This document shows, piece by piece, positions 9,380 to 19,485 of a stretch of DNA of 64,000 nucleotides (position 1 is the first letter of the stretch; every line of letters starts with the position of its first letter). The translations under genes and the position numbers were made by a program. The DNA is from Oscillospiraceae bacterium (GTDB lineage: Bacteria > Bacillota > Clostridia > Oscillospirales > CAG-382). Under the pieces are notes generated by a model. That model was given only the letters and a program-made list of their open reading frames with translations. It had not been told where the DNA came from and made no database searches. Location of the stretch: contig SVQU01000006.1 in assembly GCA_015065165.1 (NCBI GenBank), positions 19,128-83,127 of the forward strand. The letters run 5' to 3'.

Positions 9380-10480
9380 TTATTCTAAGTAGTCTTTGAG
9401 CTTTTTGGATCTGCTGGGATGACGAAGCTTGCGCAACGCCTTTGCCTCGATCTGACGGATACGTTCACGGGTGATGTCAAACACCTTACCAACCTCTTCC
9501 AAGGTGCGGGGGCGTCCGTCCTCGAGACCGTAACGCAATTTCAAAACCGCTTCTTCACGGGGAGTAAGGGTGTGAAGAACCTCTAACAAATGCTCACGAA
9601 GCATTTGATAAGATGCGGCATCAGCAGGCGCGGGGGTGTTATCGTCGGCAATAAAATCGCCAAGGTGAGAATCCTCCTCTTCGCCTATAGGCATTTCCAG
9701 AGAAACGGGTTCTTGGGCGATTTTGAGAATATCACGAACCTTATCAACAGGCATATCCATCGCCTTTGCGATTTCTTCATCAAGAGGGTCTCTTCCCTTT
9801 TCCTGAAGCAACTGTCTGGATACGCGGAGAACCTTATTGATAGTTTCAACCATATGAACGGGAATTCTTATTGTTCTTGCCTGATCGGCAATAGCGCGTG
9901 TAATCGCCTGACGAATCCACCAGGTTGCATAAGTAGAAAATTTAAAGCCTTTGCCGTAATCGAACTTTTCGGCAGCCTTCATCAAACCGAGGTTGCCCTC
10001 TTGAATAAGGTCGAGGAAGAACATACCTCTGTTTACGTATCTTTTTGCAATACTTACAACAAGACGAAGGTTTGCTTCTACAAGCTGTTGCTTTGCATAA
10101 AGGTCGCCATGGGACATTCTGTTTGCGAGTTCGAGCTCTTTTTCTGCGGAAAGCAAGGGTACCTTACCGATTTCTTTAAGGTACATTCTAACGGGGTCAT
10201 CGATTGAAACGCCCTCTTGTGTAAGAAGATTATCAACATCCTCGGGGCTTTCCTCAAATTCTTCCTCTATTTCGTCTTCGGGGATATCGAAAACGTCAGG
10301 TTCGGATTCAACGGCAACTTCTATACCGTTTCTTTCCAGTGCATCGCAGGTTTTTTCGAATTGTTCCAACGACAAATCGGTATCCGCCAAAGCGGTGAGT
10401 ATGTCGACAACCTTAATGCTGCCCGACGCTTTAGCTTCTTCAATTTGTTTCTCGGTGAAAGCAGACAAATCCTTATCCAT
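9380..10480 (-). CDS. rpoD: Primary RNA polymerase sigma factor (RpoD/SigA)
   Basis: 366 residues, typical for a clostridial SigA. An acidic region 1.1 ([20 protein letters not shown]) is followed by region 1.2, region 2 ([20 protein letters not shown], then [20 protein letters not shown]), region 3 and region 4 with the -35-binding helix ([20 protein letters not shown]). It directs RNA polymerase to housekeeping promoters; the TTGACA/TATAAT sites throughout this window fit that. It overlaps dnaG by eight bases and has a strong GGAGGA ribosome binding site, the classic dnaG-rpoD arrangement. Confidence 0.97.
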   Translation of the reverse strand: MDKDLSAFTEKQIEEAKASGSIKVVDILTALADTDLSLEQFEKTCDALERNGIEVAVESEPDVFDIPEDEIEEEFEESPEDVDNLLTQEGVSIDDPVRMYLKEIGKVPLLSAEKELELANRMSHGDLYAKQQLVEANLRLVVSIAKRYVNRGMFFLDLIQEGNLGLMKAAEKFDYGKGFKFSTYATWWIRQAITRAIADQARTIRIPVHMVETINKVLRVSRQLLQEKGRDPLDEEIAKAMDMPVDKVRDILKIAQEPVSLEMPIGEEEDSHLGDFIADDNTPAPADAASYQMLREHLLEVLHTLTPREEAVLKLRYGLEDGRPRTLEEVGKVFDITRERIRQIEAKALRKLRHPSRSKKLKDYLE

Positions 10481-12284
10481 TATTGTCCTCCTGTGTGTTT
10501 ATATCTTTTTTCTTTTTTACTTTTCCTAAATATTCGTTAAGCGCGGACAGCGGGTCGGATTCGATTTTTTTATCAAACTCGTTACGCTCGCGCAGTTCCT
10601 TGAGGGCTTGTATATGTGAATTTAAAGCCGTTAAGGTTATATCTCCAAGCTGTAATCTCGAAGCACGGCAATTTTCCAAAGCGCCGATTTCACGGGAAGA
10701 AAGAACACCGTCCTTTGACAAAACAACCTCCCGCCCTGCGGCGAAATCGTCCTTAAACAGATTGAAAATCTTTTTGTTCAAAGCGGTGGCAAAATCATCC
10801 TCGGTAAGCTGTTTTACCGCCTCGGGACCGAAATCGCTTCTAACCAAAAGCAAGCCGAGAATTGCCTCCTCGTGGGATGCTTCCGAGGAAAAACGAAGCT
10901 TATCGGCGTTGACGTTCCCGCCGAAGCCGCTTTGCTCGCGCAGGGCATTACGCCCCTGCTCTTTTACCGCTTTACGTTCCTGACGGTTAAATTGCCGTTC
11001 GGCTTCGGTACGAACCGATTCCGCCGTTAAGCCAAGCTTTTCCGCGGCGCGGGATGAATAGACCTCGCGCTCGGGGCGGGATGCAAGGGTTGCTATAAAC
11101 GAAGTGATTTCCGAAACGGCACGAAGCTTGTCCTCGGCAACGGTAATATCATGTCTTGAAATAATTTCATCAATACGGTAATCAATTTGTCCCGAAGAAC
11201 CCGTAAGCTTTGCGCGGAACGCCGCCGCGCCGAATTTTTTTATAAATTCGTCGGGGTCCTTAGCCTCTGTACCCAAATTGATTATTTTTGTATCTACACC
11301 AACTTGATTTAGCAGGTCGATACCCTTTAAAGTAGCACGTCTTCCCGCTTTATCAATATCGTAGGCAAGATAAACCGTGCGGCAATATCTTGCGATTGTA
11401 CGGGCATGCTCGGGGGTTATGGCTGTACCCAGAGTGGCAATAGCGTTATCGAACCCTGCCTGGTGCATCGCTATGGCATCGGGTGCGCCTTCACACAACA
11501 CGAAGGTTGCGGTTTCGGTATTTTTCGCAAAATTAAGACCGAAAAGTATACGGCTTTTTTTGAATATAGGAGTATCCGAAGTGTTTATATACTTACGTTC
11601 CTCCTCGTTATCGCTTAATCGTCTGCCACTGAAAGCCACAACCTCGCCGTTGGCATCGAAAACAGGAAACATTACGCGGTGTCTGAACAAATCGTAAAGT
11701 CTGCCGTTTTTACTTTCCCCACCGAGGAAAGCGGTTTTAATTTCCAAAGGCGTAAAGCCTTTTGACATCAGATATTCGCACAGCGGTGCTTTGCCAAAGG
11801 GAGCGTTGGGGGCATATCCTATGCCGAAACGTTTTATTGTGGTGGAAGTAAACTGACGCTTTTCCAAATAAGAACGGGCAAAGGCGCCCTCTTGAGAAAG
11901 CAGGGATTTATAGAAGAAACGCGCCGCTTCGCGGTTGATTTCAAGCATCCTTTCCCGCCTTACGGTGGGTTCTTTGGATTTGTTTTCGTAGGTTTCTTCT
12001 ATTTTAATACCTGCGCGCTTTGCCAAAAATTCGATAGCTTCGCGGTATTCTAAATTTTCGGTTTGCATAACGAAGGTAACAACGTCGCCCCCTGCGCCGC
12101 AACCGAAGCAATAATAGCTTGAGGTAGCAGGAAACACCGTGAATGATGGGGTGCGTTCGCTATGAAAAGGACAGCGGCCAACAAGGTTCCCCCCTGCGCG
12201 TTTTAAGGTTACGGTTCTGCCGATAACCTCGTCTATACTGTTACGAAGCTTGATTTCTTCTAAAAATTCTCGGGTATACGCCAC
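10473..12284 (-). CDS. dnaG: DNA primase
   Basis: 603 residues. N-terminal CHC2 zinc finger ([11 protein letters not shown] then [10 protein letters not shown], residues about 38-66), Toprim catalytic domain ([15 protein letters not shown] near residue 265 and AYDIDKAG near residue 315), and a C-terminal helicase-binding region. It makes RNA primers at the replication fork. The start codon is GTG behind AAAGGAGG. It follows the dGTPase gene by 45 bases and overlaps rpoD, so chromosome replication, dNTP control and transcription genes are co-expressed. Confidence 0.96.
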   Translation of the reverse strand: MAYTREFLEEIKLRNSIDEVIGRTVTLKRAGGNLVGRCPFHSERTPSFTVFPATSSYYCFGCGAGGDVVTFVMQTENLEYREAIEFLAKRAGIKIEETYENKSKEPTVRRERMLEINREAARFFYKSLLSQEGAFARSYLEKRQFTSTTIKRFGIGYAPNAPFGKAPLCEYLMSKGFTPLEIKTAFLGGESKNGRLYDLFRHRVMFPVFDANGEVVAFSGRRLSDNEEERKYINTSDTPIFKKSRILFGLNFAKNTETATFVLCEGAPDAIAMHQAGFDNAIATLGTAITPEHARTIARYCRTVYLAYDIDKAGRRATLKGIDLLNQVGVDTKIINLGTEAKDPDEFIKKFGAAAFRAKLTGSSGQIDYRIDEIISRHDITVAEDKLRAVSEITSFIATLASRPEREVYSSRAAEKLGLTAESVRTEAERQFNRQERKAVKEQGRNALREQSGFGGNVNADKLRFSSEASHEEAILGLLLVRSDFGPEAVKQLTEDDFATALNKKIFNLFKDDFAAGREVVLSKDGVLSSREIGALENCRASRLQLGDITLTALNSHIQALKELRERNEFDKKIESDPLSALNEYLGKVKKKKDINTQEDNNG

Positions 12285-12329
12285 GGTAATTCCTCCTTTC
12301 GTTATTGTGTGTCATAATTTGTTGAAATT

Positions 12330-13328
12330 TTATTTATATTGCCAAACCTTTGGCACAAAAAGCTCGTTAAAGCAGCCCAGGGCATATCTATCGGTCATAC
12401 CTGCAATAAAATCCGCCGCCGCGACACCGATACCGTCCCTCTCGGCATTTTTCAAATATTCCTTTGGGATGGCTTCGGGATGGGCGGAAAAATGCTCGTA
12501 AAGAAAGGTTATCATATTAAGAACCTTTCCGTCCTCGCTTTTGGCAATCTTGTTCATATAAACTCTGTCAAACATAAAATCTCGCAGTTCGTCCATAGCC
12601 TTTGCGTAAGGCTCTACAAGACCTATACCGTTTTCAACCCCGTGATTTACCGTTGCGGTAACAAGAGAGGTTATACGTTGGCTATGATTATCACCCAAAA
12701 GCTCGCTGATATGCTTTGGTATTTCCTTCACATCAAGGATACCTGCGCGGGAGGCATCGTCGATATCGTGGTTTATGTATGCAATTCTATCGGCGATTTT
12801 AATAATACGCCCCTCCAAAGTAGAAGCGGGCACCTCGCCGGTATGGCACAAAATGGCATCGCGAACCTCGAAGGTAAGATTTAAGCCCTCGCCCTCTTTT
12901 TCGAGATAATCCACCACGCGAAGGCTTTGCTCGTTATGGCGGAAGCCTCCGGGAAGAAGATAGTTAAGTGCCCTCTCGCCCGAATGGCCAAAGGGTGTAT
13001 GCCCCAAATCGTGGCCCAATGCCGATGCCTCGGTAAGGTCCTCGTTAAGCCTTAAAGCGCGGGCAATCGAACGGGCAATTTGTGCAACCTCTAAAGTATG
13101 AGTCAATCGAGTGCGGTAATGGTCCCCCTCGGGAGCGAGGAACACCTGCATTTTATGCATAAGACGGCGGAAGCTTTTTGAATGGATTATGCGATCTCTA
13201 TCCCTTTGGAATTCGGTACGCACATTACATTCCTCAACAGGCTTTAGCCTGCCCTTTGTATCCTTTACGTGAAATGCCTGTTCACAAAGGAAAGCATCCT
13301 CAAACGCCAACGTTCCGTTTTTAATCAT
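12330..13328 (-). CDS. dgt: dGTPase-like HD domain triphosphohydrolase
   Basis: I place the start at the ATG at 13328 (GGAG nine bases upstream) rather than the GTG three codons earlier; 332 residues. HD-domain metal ligands are in RLTHTLEVAQIARSIA (H near residue 73) and LGHDLGHTPFGHSGE (HD near residue 108), with a further downstream D in KIADRIAYINHDID. The family hydrolyses dGTP (or other dNTPs) to the nucleoside and triphosphate. This shorter clade is often found upstream of dnaG in Clostridia, as here. Substrate specificity among dNTPs is not certain. Confidence 0.9.
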   Translation of the reverse strand: MIKNGTLAFEDAFLCEQAFHVKDTKGRLKPVEECNVRTEFQRDRDRIIHSKSFRRLMHKMQVFLAPEGDHYRTRLTHTLEVAQIARSIARALRLNEDLTEASALGHDLGHTPFGHSGERALNYLLPGGFRHNEQSLRVVDYLEKEGEGLNLTFEVRDAILCHTGEVPASTLEGRIIKIADRIAYINHDIDDASRAGILDVKEIPKHISELLGDNHSQRITSLVTATVNHGVENGIGLVEPYAKAMDELRDFMFDRVYMNKIAKSEDGKVLNMITFLYEHFSAHPEAIPKEYLKNAERDGIGVAAADFIAGMTDRYALGCFNELFVPKVWQYK

Positions 13329-13458
13329 TACAACCACTCCAAAGCATTAAATTTCGCTTTTACAAACATATATACGCATAAAAAAACCGATTTTCTTTTT
13401 TTATTTCGAAAATTTTTATATTTTTTGTTAAATTTATTATTTGTTTTGGTTAATTGGG

Positions 13459-13487
13459 TTGTCTTTACGGAAATTTAGTGATATAAT
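13459..13487 (+). promoter_or_regulatory. Sigma-A promoter upstream of the DUF5685 gene
   Basis: TTGTCT (13459-13464), 17-bp spacer, TATAAT (13482-13487) preceded by TGA. It is the only good plus-strand promoter in the AT-rich 185-bp divergent gap. Confidence 0.7.
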
Positions 13488-13521
13488 GTAACTTGTATTA
13501 TTATGAAATTAGGGAGGCAAT

Positions 13522-14391
13522 ATGTTTGGATATATCCGCCCCGTAAAGGGCGAGCTGTACGTTAAGGACAGTGAATTTTATTCGGCGATTTATTGCGGTC
13601 TTTGCAGGCACGGCGGAAAAAACATATCCCACCTTACCCGTTGGCTTTTAAATTACGATTTCGTTTTATTGGCGTTGCTCAGAATGTCATTATCCGAAGA
13701 ATCTGTATGCGTTGAGAAAAAGCGTTGTCCCTACAAGATAAAAAAATGCAAATGCGCTCGTGCCGACGAAAGCTATTCTTTTGTTTGTTCGGCTTTCGGG
13801 TTGCTTACTTATCACAAGATTCTTGACGATATACGGGACGAAAAGGGATTTAAGCGAGCTTTAAAGAAAACTGTTTTACCTGTTTTTTCAAGAATTGCAC
13901 GAAAATGCGATAGCTTTGTCGGTTTGAAGGAGATAATAGAACGCGGCATGTCCAAAACGTCGGAGGCGGAAAAGGAAAACTGCCCTTCTCCCGACAGGGC
14001 GGCGGACGGGTTTGCCGTTATGATGCGAGAAATTGCCGCCTATGGTGTTTCGGAGGAAAAGAAAGCCGTTGCAGAAAACTGCGGTTATCATATTGGGCGT
14101 TTCATTTATCTTGCAGATGCATTTGACGACCTTGAGCAGGACGAAAAAAGTGGAAACTACAACCCTTTTATCCTGCATTACGGCAGTGCAAAGGATGCGC
14201 TTTTGAAAAACGAAGAAATTAAAACAACGTTGTATGACAGTTTGAACGTATTTTCCAACTGTTATGCCCTTATTGCAAAAACACCCTTAAACGGTATTGA
14301 CAGATTGATTTTCAACATAACCGAATTAGGCGGCAGAGATGCCGTGAGACGCATTTGCGAAAGGAAGACCAAAAATGAACAATCCTTATGA
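13522..14391 (+). CDS. DUF5685 family protein
   Basis: 289 residues, function unknown. The start [20 protein letters not shown] with GGGAGG upstream is typical of the DUF5685 family. Cysteine pairs CGLC (residues 30-33) and [10 protein letters not shown] (73-82) suggest metal or iron-sulfur binding in the N-terminal half. A later [15 protein letters not shown] resembles the acidic motifs of all-helical prenyl-synthase-like folds. It overlaps the following dnaJ-like gene by 17 bases, so the two are coupled. A metal-related role is inference. Confidence 0.8.
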   Translation: MFGYIRPVKGELYVKDSEFYSAIYCGLCRHGGKNISHLTRWLLNYDFVLLALLRMSLSEESVCVEKKRCPYKIKKCKCARADESYSFVCSAFGLLTYHKILDDIRDEKGFKRALKKTVLPVFSRIARKCDSFVGLKEIIERGMSKTSEAEKENCPSPDRAADGFAVMMREIAAYGVSEEKKAVAENCGYHIGRFIYLADAFDDLEQDEKSGNYNPFILHYGSAKDALLKNEEIKTTLYDSLNVFSNCYALIAKTPLNGIDRLIFNITELGGRDAVRRICERKTKNEQSL

Positions 14392-14995
14392 AGTTCTCGG
14401 CGTTTCGGAAAACGCCACCGACGAAGAAATTAAAAAGGCTTATCGAAATTTAGCCAAGCAATATCACCCCGACAACTACGTTGACAACCCTCTTAAGGAC
14501 CTTGCCGCAGAAAAGATGAAAGCTATTAACGAGGCTTATGACACCATTCAGAAGATGAGGGCGCAGGGCGGAAGCGGTAACAGCGGCAGAACGAATTACA
14601 ATAACAACCAAAACCGCAACAACTATTACGGCGACAGCGGTTATGCAAGAGTGCGCCGTTTGATAAACGAAGGCAGAATCGGCGAAGCCGAAACCCTTTT
14701 GATGGGCATTAGCGACAGAAATGCGGAATGGCACTTTTTGATGAGCCTTATATATTACCGCAAGGGTTGGCTTCAGGATGCAAGAAACGAGATTAACATT
14801 GCTTGTCAGATGGACCCTTACAACAACGAATACCGGATGTTCCAGCAAAGAATGAGCAGCGGCGCGTTTTCCAGCCCTTATGCAGGTATGAACACAAATA
14901 CCGCAGGCTGTACGGGATGCGACGTTTGTCAAGGATTGATTTGCCTTAATTGCTGTTGTGAATGTATGGGCGGCGACTGTATACGCTGTTGCTGA
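14375..14995 (+). CDS. J-domain protein with Cys-rich C-terminal tail
   Basis: 206 residues. The J domain occupies residues 1-65 ([20 protein letters not shown], with the HPD motif in YHPDN), so it should stimulate a DnaK-type Hsp70. A linker rich in Asn and Gly (about 66-92) is followed by a TPR-like helical section and a last 30 residues with 11 cysteines ([21 protein letters not shown]). It lacks the G/F region and zinc fingers of true DnaJ, so it is a type III J protein. Overlaps with DUF5685 upstream; the next gene starts one base after its stop. Confidence 0.85.
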   Translation: MNNPYEVLGVSENATDEEIKKAYRNLAKQYHPDNYVDNPLKDLAAEKMKAINEAYDTIQKMRAQGGSGNSGRTNYNNNQNRNNYYGDSGYARVRRLINEGRIGEAETLLMGISDRNAEWHFLMSLIYYRKGWLQDARNEINIACQMDPYNNEYRMFQQRMSSGAFSSPYAGMNTNTAGCTGCDVCQGLICLNCCCECMGGDCIRCC

Positions 14996-14996
14996 T

Positions 14997-15512
14997 ATGA
15001 AAAACGCAAGAAAAGTTGCCCTTTCGGGGGTTTTTACCGCCCTTTGCTTTGTATTTCTCTACGTGGGCTCGATTTTTCAGACGATGGATTTGAGTGCTGC
15101 GGCAATTGGAAGCATTATTGTTTTGGTGGCGATGATTGAGCTTGGAAAGAAATGGGCATTGGGTATATACGTATCGGCGGCAATACTTTCGGTTTTATTA
15201 TTGCCCTACAAATCACCTGCCGCGGTATTTGCTTTATTTGCGGGTTATTACCCTATTTTAAAAGCACCCCTTAACAGAATTAAGCCTATCGTATTTTCTT
15301 ATTTAGCAAGACTTTCCTGCTTTAACATTGCTTTTTTGGCTTTGTTTTTTGTGTTTACAAAGCTTTTGAACATTCAAGAAGATTATTTAAATTTAGAGAT
15401 TTTGATTTTCGTTTTGGGAAACGTTACCTTTTTGGTTTACGATTTTGCCTTGGAGCGTATTGCCGCAACCTATTTTACAAGGCTTAAACCAAAGCTTTTC
15501 GGCAAAGGATAG
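14997..15512 (+). CDS. Membrane protein resembling an ECF transporter S component
   Basis: I choose the ATG at 14997 (MKNARKVALSGVFTALCFVF), directly after the J-protein stop, over an upstream ATG at 14958 that overlaps it; 171 residues. Five to six hydrophobic segments are visible and the N-terminal RKVALSGVFTAL is like the first helix of ECF S components, which bind vitamins or metals for ECF importers. No ATPase genes are adjacent. The family assignment is by general resemblance only. Third gene of the DUF5685-J protein cluster. Confidence 0.6.
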   Translation: MKNARKVALSGVFTALCFVFLYVGSIFQTMDLSAAAIGSIIVLVAMIELGKKWALGIYVSAAILSVLLLPYKSPAAVFALFAGYYPILKAPLNRIKPIVFSYLARLSCFNIAFLALFFVFTKLLNIQEDYLNLEILIFVLGNVTFLVYDFALERIAATYFTRLKPKLFGKG

Positions 15513-15541
15513 TTGACAAAATATAATACCCGTGATATAAT
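15513..15541 (+). promoter_or_regulatory. Consensus sigma-A promoter of the yicC operon
   Basis: TTGACA (15513-15518), 17-bp spacer, TATAAT (15536-15541), both hexamers perfect. It lies immediately after the preceding stop codon and drives the long yicC to pssA gene run. Confidence 0.85.
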
Positions 15542-15568
15542 TATATGATATTTTTTCGGAGGACAGCC

Positions 15569-16447
15569 ATGATAAAGAGCATGACAGGCTATGGCAGACA
15601 CCGCGAGGTGATTGACGGCCGTGATATACTTTGCGAAGTCAAATCGGTTAACAGCCGATATCTTGACACAAACATTAAGCTTGGACGCGCATATAACGCC
15701 CTTGAGGACAAGGTTAAGCAATATGCCGCAACCCGTGTTTCCCGCGGGAAGATGGATATTTACATTTCCATCGACCGTATTGCGGGGGACGACAACGGTC
15801 TTTCTGTAAACGAGAAGTTTTTGGAAAGCTACGTTTCGCTTTTGAGAGATATTAAAGAAAGATATGCCTTGGGCGGAGACGTTACCATTCAGACCGTTGC
15901 GGGAAGAAGCGAGGTATTTCAGCTTACCCGTCCCGACGAGGATATGGAGGCAACTGCAGTTGCGCTGGCGCAGGTTATGGAAAAGGCCTTTGACGGCTTT
16001 ACCGCCATGCGCGAAACCGAAGGCGCAAAGCTTGAAGCCGACCTTTTGGGACATTTAGAGGTTCTTGAGGGTTTACGTGAAAAAATCGCGGAAAGAGCAC
16101 CTATTTCGGTTTCGGAAAACAACGAAAAAATGAAAGCCCGTATACGCGAATTGCTTGACGGAGTGGCTTACGACGAAGCAAGACTGCTTACCGAATGTGC
16201 TATTTTTGCGGACAAGGCCGACATAAGCGAGGAAATCGCGAGATTGGGCTCGCATTTTGAGCAGTTCAGGAAGATTTTAAAGGAAAACGTACCCGTTGGC
16301 AGAAAGCTTGATTTTCTTGTTCAGGAAATGAACCGCGAGGTTAACACCATCGGTTCGAAATGTAACGACGGCGAAACTGCAAAAATCGTTATCGATGCAA
16401 AGAGCTACGTAGAAAAAATCCGCGAGCAGATTCAGAACATTGAATAA
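15569..16447 (+). CDS. yicC: YicC family endoribonuclease
   Basis: The start is the ATG at 15569 (MIKSMTGYGR, the invariant family start) with CGGAGG upstream; 292 residues. The N-terminal MTGYGR and the C-terminal GRKLDFLVQEMNREVNTIGSK are family signatures, the latter with conserved acidic residues of the DUF1732 part. E. coli YicC is an endoribonuclease that affects RyhB turnover. The gene opens the operon yicC-remA-rpoZ-priA-def-fmt-rsmB-rlmN-stp-prkC-rsgA-pssA. Confidence 0.93.
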   Translation: MIKSMTGYGRHREVIDGRDILCEVKSVNSRYLDTNIKLGRAYNALEDKVKQYAATRVSRGKMDIYISIDRIAGDDNGLSVNEKFLESYVSLLRDIKERYALGGDVTIQTVAGRSEVFQLTRPDEDMEATAVALAQVMEKAFDGFTAMRETEGAKLEADLLGHLEVLEGLREKIAERAPISVSENNEKMKARIRELLDGVAYDEARLLTECAIFADKADISEEIARLGSHFEQFRKILKENVPVGRKLDFLVQEMNREVNTIGSKCNDGETAKIVIDAKSYVEKIREQIQNIE

Positions 16448-16458
16448 GGAGCTACGAG

Positions 16459-16695
16459 ATGAAATTGATTGATGCAGGCTTCGGCAATTTCGTTAACAGC
16501 GAAAGGTTGATTTCTATCGTGTCCCCCGATTCGTTACCTGTGAGAAGATTGATTCAGGATGCGAAAAACGCGGGCAGACTTATTGATATCAGCTGCGGCA
16601 AAAAGACAAAATCGGTTTTGATTACAGACAGCGACCATATTATCTGTTCTGCGGAAGAACCAGACGTTATTATTAAAACTATCGAAAATAATTAA
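16459..16695 (+). CDS. remA: RemA/DUF370 family regulator
   Basis: 78 residues. The start MKLIDAGFGNFVNSERLI and the SPDSLPVRRLIQDAK segment match DUF370 proteins; Bacillus subtilis RemA is a DNA-binding activator of matrix and osmoprotection genes that forms ring-like oligomers. AAGGAG precedes the start. In most Bacillota gmk follows directly; here rpoZ does, 26 bases later. Whether it regulates biofilm genes in this organism is unknown. Confidence 0.9.
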   Translation: MKLIDAGFGNFVNSERLISIVSPDSLPVRRLIQDAKNAGRLIDISCGKKTKSVLITDSDHIICSAEEPDVIIKTIENN

Positions 16696-16721
16696 ACTAT
16701 TATAAAAGAGGTATTTGTATT

Positions 16722-16982
16722 ATGATGCTTTATCCCACCGTTGCGGACCTTACAAACGACAAGGTTAACCGTTACAAATTAGTTATCGCTACCGCTAAAT
16801 GCGCACGTCATATTATTGACAAGGTTAACAGCGAGCAGGAATTGGCAGAACGTATGCGCGTTGACAACGACCGCTTCTCCAAGGACAGCAAAAACGACAA
16901 TCCCCTTCTTACCGAAAAGCCCGTTTCTATCGCTGTTCAGAAGCTTTACGACGGCGATTATACCATTGTTGACAACAAATAA
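16722..16982 (+). CDS. rpoZ: RNA polymerase omega subunit
   Basis: 86 residues. The N-terminal NRYKLVIATAKCARHIID aligns with the omega core helix that cradles the beta' C terminus, and the EKPVSIAVQKLYDGDYTI end is usual for clostridial RpoZ. An ATG doublet starts the gene behind AGAGG. It normally follows gmk, which is absent here. Omega assists assembly and stability of RNA polymerase. Confidence 0.88.
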   Translation: MMLYPTVADLTNDKVNRYKLVIATAKCARHIIDKVNSEQELAERMRVDNDRFSKDSKNDNPLLTEKPVSIAVQKLYDGDYTIVDNK

Positions 16983-16985
16983 AAA

Positions 16986-19457
16986 ATGAACAAAGCGTAT
17001 GCCTTCGTACACATAATTGATATTGCCTACGGTATTGACAGGCAATATACTTATGCGGTTCCTTATGATTTGCGAAATGAAATAAAGGTTGGTTCTGTTG
17101 CGGTTGTACCCTTTGGGAACGGAAACAAAAGAATGAGTGCGGTAGTTGTCGGGTTTTCGGACAATTGTGATTATCCGAGAATTAAAAGTATCGACAGCGT
17201 TATGCACTATCCTTTTGACGTGCCTGAGGATTTGGTTCGCGCATGCAGTTTTATGAAGGAACGCTTTTTTTGCACTTTCGGCAGTGCCTTTCGCGCGGTT
17301 ATCCCTCCGGGGGTGAATCTTTCAAGCGAAATTGTTTATTCGATTAATCCCGAAAAGGACCAAAGCCGCTTGAATGACGCCGCGGTTATTATGCTTCGCA
17401 GGATTTCGGAAAAGGAAATTGCCACCGAGCGTGAAATTATCATGGAGTTTGGCGACGAGGGCAAGGTTTTGTTGGATTCTCTTTGCAAATGCGATGCATT
17501 GATTAAAAACAGCCGTGTTGTTGAAAAGATGAACGAAAAAAATCTTTTCACATACAGTCTTACCGTAAACAACGAGGAAGCGCTTGCTTTGGCAGAATGC
17601 GGAGAGGGTTTAACAGAAAAGCAAAGGGGCTTAATTTCCCTGCTTTTGAATTACCCTGCCGCTACTATGCGAGAGATTGAAGAAATAGGCTCTTATTCGT
17701 CGGCAATAGTAAACGCTCTTATAAAAAAGGGCATTGTGGAAAAGCGAGAGACATCGTTTTTCAGAGAGGCTTATTCCTTTGAGGATATTCCGCCCGAAAA
17801 GGAATTTGTGCTTTCGGATGCACAGAAAAATGCCGTAGACGGTTTAAGCGAGCTTGCATTGAGCAACGAACCGAAAGCCGCTTTGCTTTTTGGTGTTACG
17901 GGCAGCGGAAAAACCAGAGTTATCACCGAGGTTGCCAAAAAGGTTATTGAGGACGGACGGCAGGTTATTGTGCTTTTGCCCGAGATTGGCTTGGCTTCGC
18001 AAGCGGTTAAGGCTTATGCCGCCGCCTTTGGAAAAAGGCTTGCGGTTATACATTCCATGCTTTCGGTTGGAGAGCGCACCGACACCTATCGCAGGATTCT
18101 TGCGGGGGACATCGACATAGTTATCGGCACACGAAGCGCGGTTTTTGCACCTTTTATTAAATTAGGTATGATTGCCATTGACGAAGAACAGGCGCACACC
18201 TATAAAAGCGAAATGCAACCCAAATACAATGCGGTTGATATGGCAAGGTTCAGATGTAATGAATCAAAGGCGCTTATGCTTTTGGCTTCTGCCACACCTT
18301 CAATCGAAAGCTTTTACAAGGCCGAAAAAGGCATTTACAAGCTATTTAAACTTGATAACCGTTTTGGCGGTGCAGTTTTGCCCAAGGTTATTATCGAAGA
18401 CCTGCGCGAGGATGCTTCACTTTCAAGCGGAAAGCTTATCGGCAAGCGTTTAAGCACGGAATTGAAGAATTCCAAGGAGAACGGCAGACAGGCTTTACTG
18501 TTTGTAAACCGCAGAGGATATAACTCGCACATTTCCTGCAAGGAATGCGGTTTTGTTTTTACCTGCCCGAATTGCTCGGTTTCGCTTACCCACCACGCTT
18601 ATGAGGGCAGTTTTAAAAGCGCAAGAAGAATGAGCTGTCATTATTGCGGTTACACCGCACAGTTACCCGCCATTTGCCCCGCTTGCGGCGGAAGTAAAAT
18701 TGGATATTCGGGATATGGGACACAAAAGCTTCAGGACGAATTAGAGCAGGATTTCCCTGATTTCAAAATCACCCGAATGGATTCGGACACCACCGGCGGT
18801 AAATTTTCCCACGATAAGATTATCGAAGGCTTTGCAAAGGGCGAAAGCGACGTTTTGATCGGCACACAGATGATTTCCAAGGGGCTGGACTTCCCCGGAG
18901 TTAACGTTGCGGGCGCTGTTTCTATTGACAGCAGTTTATATATGGACGATTTTAGAGCAAGTGAAAGAACCTTTTCGTTGATTACACAGCTTGTGGGCAG
19001 AGCCGGACGCTCGGGGGAAGAATCGAAAGCGATTTTGCAAACCTACAACCCCGAAAACGAAACCTTGCTTTTAGCGGCAACACAGGATTACGAAAGATTT
19101 TACGAAAGCGAAATTTTGCTTAGAAAAGCGGTGGTATTTCCCCCGTTTTGCTCTATGGCAGTTTTCGGTATTTCATCGGCAAACGAAAATGAATGTGAGA
19201 GCTTTGCATATAAGTTCGACACCGAATTACTTTCGCTTTACGACAAAAAATATAAAGACAGAATTAACGTTATAAAATTCGGTCCGTTCAGAAGCGGAAT
19301 TTATAAGGTTATGGGTAAATTCAGGCAGAGAATTATCATAAAATATAAGGACAATTCCCTTGCGCGTGAATTTTTCAAAGAATTACTAACAACGGGTTTG
19401 GATATGGCGCCCAAGGGTGTTAAGCTCGATTTGGACGTAAACCCCAGCATTATCTAA
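16986..19457 (+). CDS. priA: Primosomal helicase PriA
   Basis: 823 residues, full length. N-terminal 3'-DNA-binding domain, Walker A GVTGSGKT (near residue 305), motif II IDEEQ, and paired zinc-binding clusters CKEC, CPNC, CHYC, CPAC (about 520-575) followed by YGTQKLQDELEQDFP. PriA recognises stalled forks and reloads DnaB. The usual DEEH box reads DEEQ here. It starts three bases after rpoZ; coaBC, often between these genes, is missing. Confidence 0.96.
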   Translation: MNKAYAFVHIIDIAYGIDRQYTYAVPYDLRNEIKVGSVAVVPFGNGNKRMSAVVVGFSDNCDYPRIKSIDSVMHYPFDVPEDLVRACSFMKERFFCTFGSAFRAVIPPGVNLSSEIVYSINPEKDQSRLNDAAVIMLRRISEKEIATEREIIMEFGDEGKVLLDSLCKCDALIKNSRVVEKMNEKNLFTYSLTVNNEEALALAECGEGLTEKQRGLISLLLNYPAATMREIEEIGSYSSAIVNALIKKGIVEKRETSFFREAYSFEDIPPEKEFVLSDAQKNAVDGLSELALSNEPKAALLFGVTGSGKTRVITEVAKKVIEDGRQVIVLLPEIGLASQAVKAYAAAFGKRLAVIHSMLSVGERTDTYRRILAGDIDIVIGTRSAVFAPFIKLGMIAIDEEQAHTYKSEMQPKYNAVDMARFRCNESKALMLLASATPSIESFYKAEKGIYKLFKLDNRFGGAVLPKVIIEDLREDASLSSGKLIGKRLSTELKNSKENGRQALLFVNRRGYNSHISCKECGFVFTCPNCSVSLTHHAYEGSFKSARRMSCHYCGYTAQLPAICPACGGSKIGYSGYGTQKLQDELEQDFPDFKITRMDSDTTGGKFSHDKIIEGFAKGESDVLIGTQMISKGLDFPGVNVAGAVSIDSSLYMDDFRASERTFSLITQLVGRAGRSGEESKAILQTYNPENETLLLAATQDYERFYESEILLRKAVVFPPFCSMAVFGISSANENECESFAYKFDTELLSLYDKKYKDRINVIKFGPFRSGIYKVMGKFRQRIIIKYKDNSLAREFFKELLTTGLDMAPKGVKLDLDVNPSII

Positions 19458-19485
19458 CCCAAACAATATCTAAGGAGATTTAACT

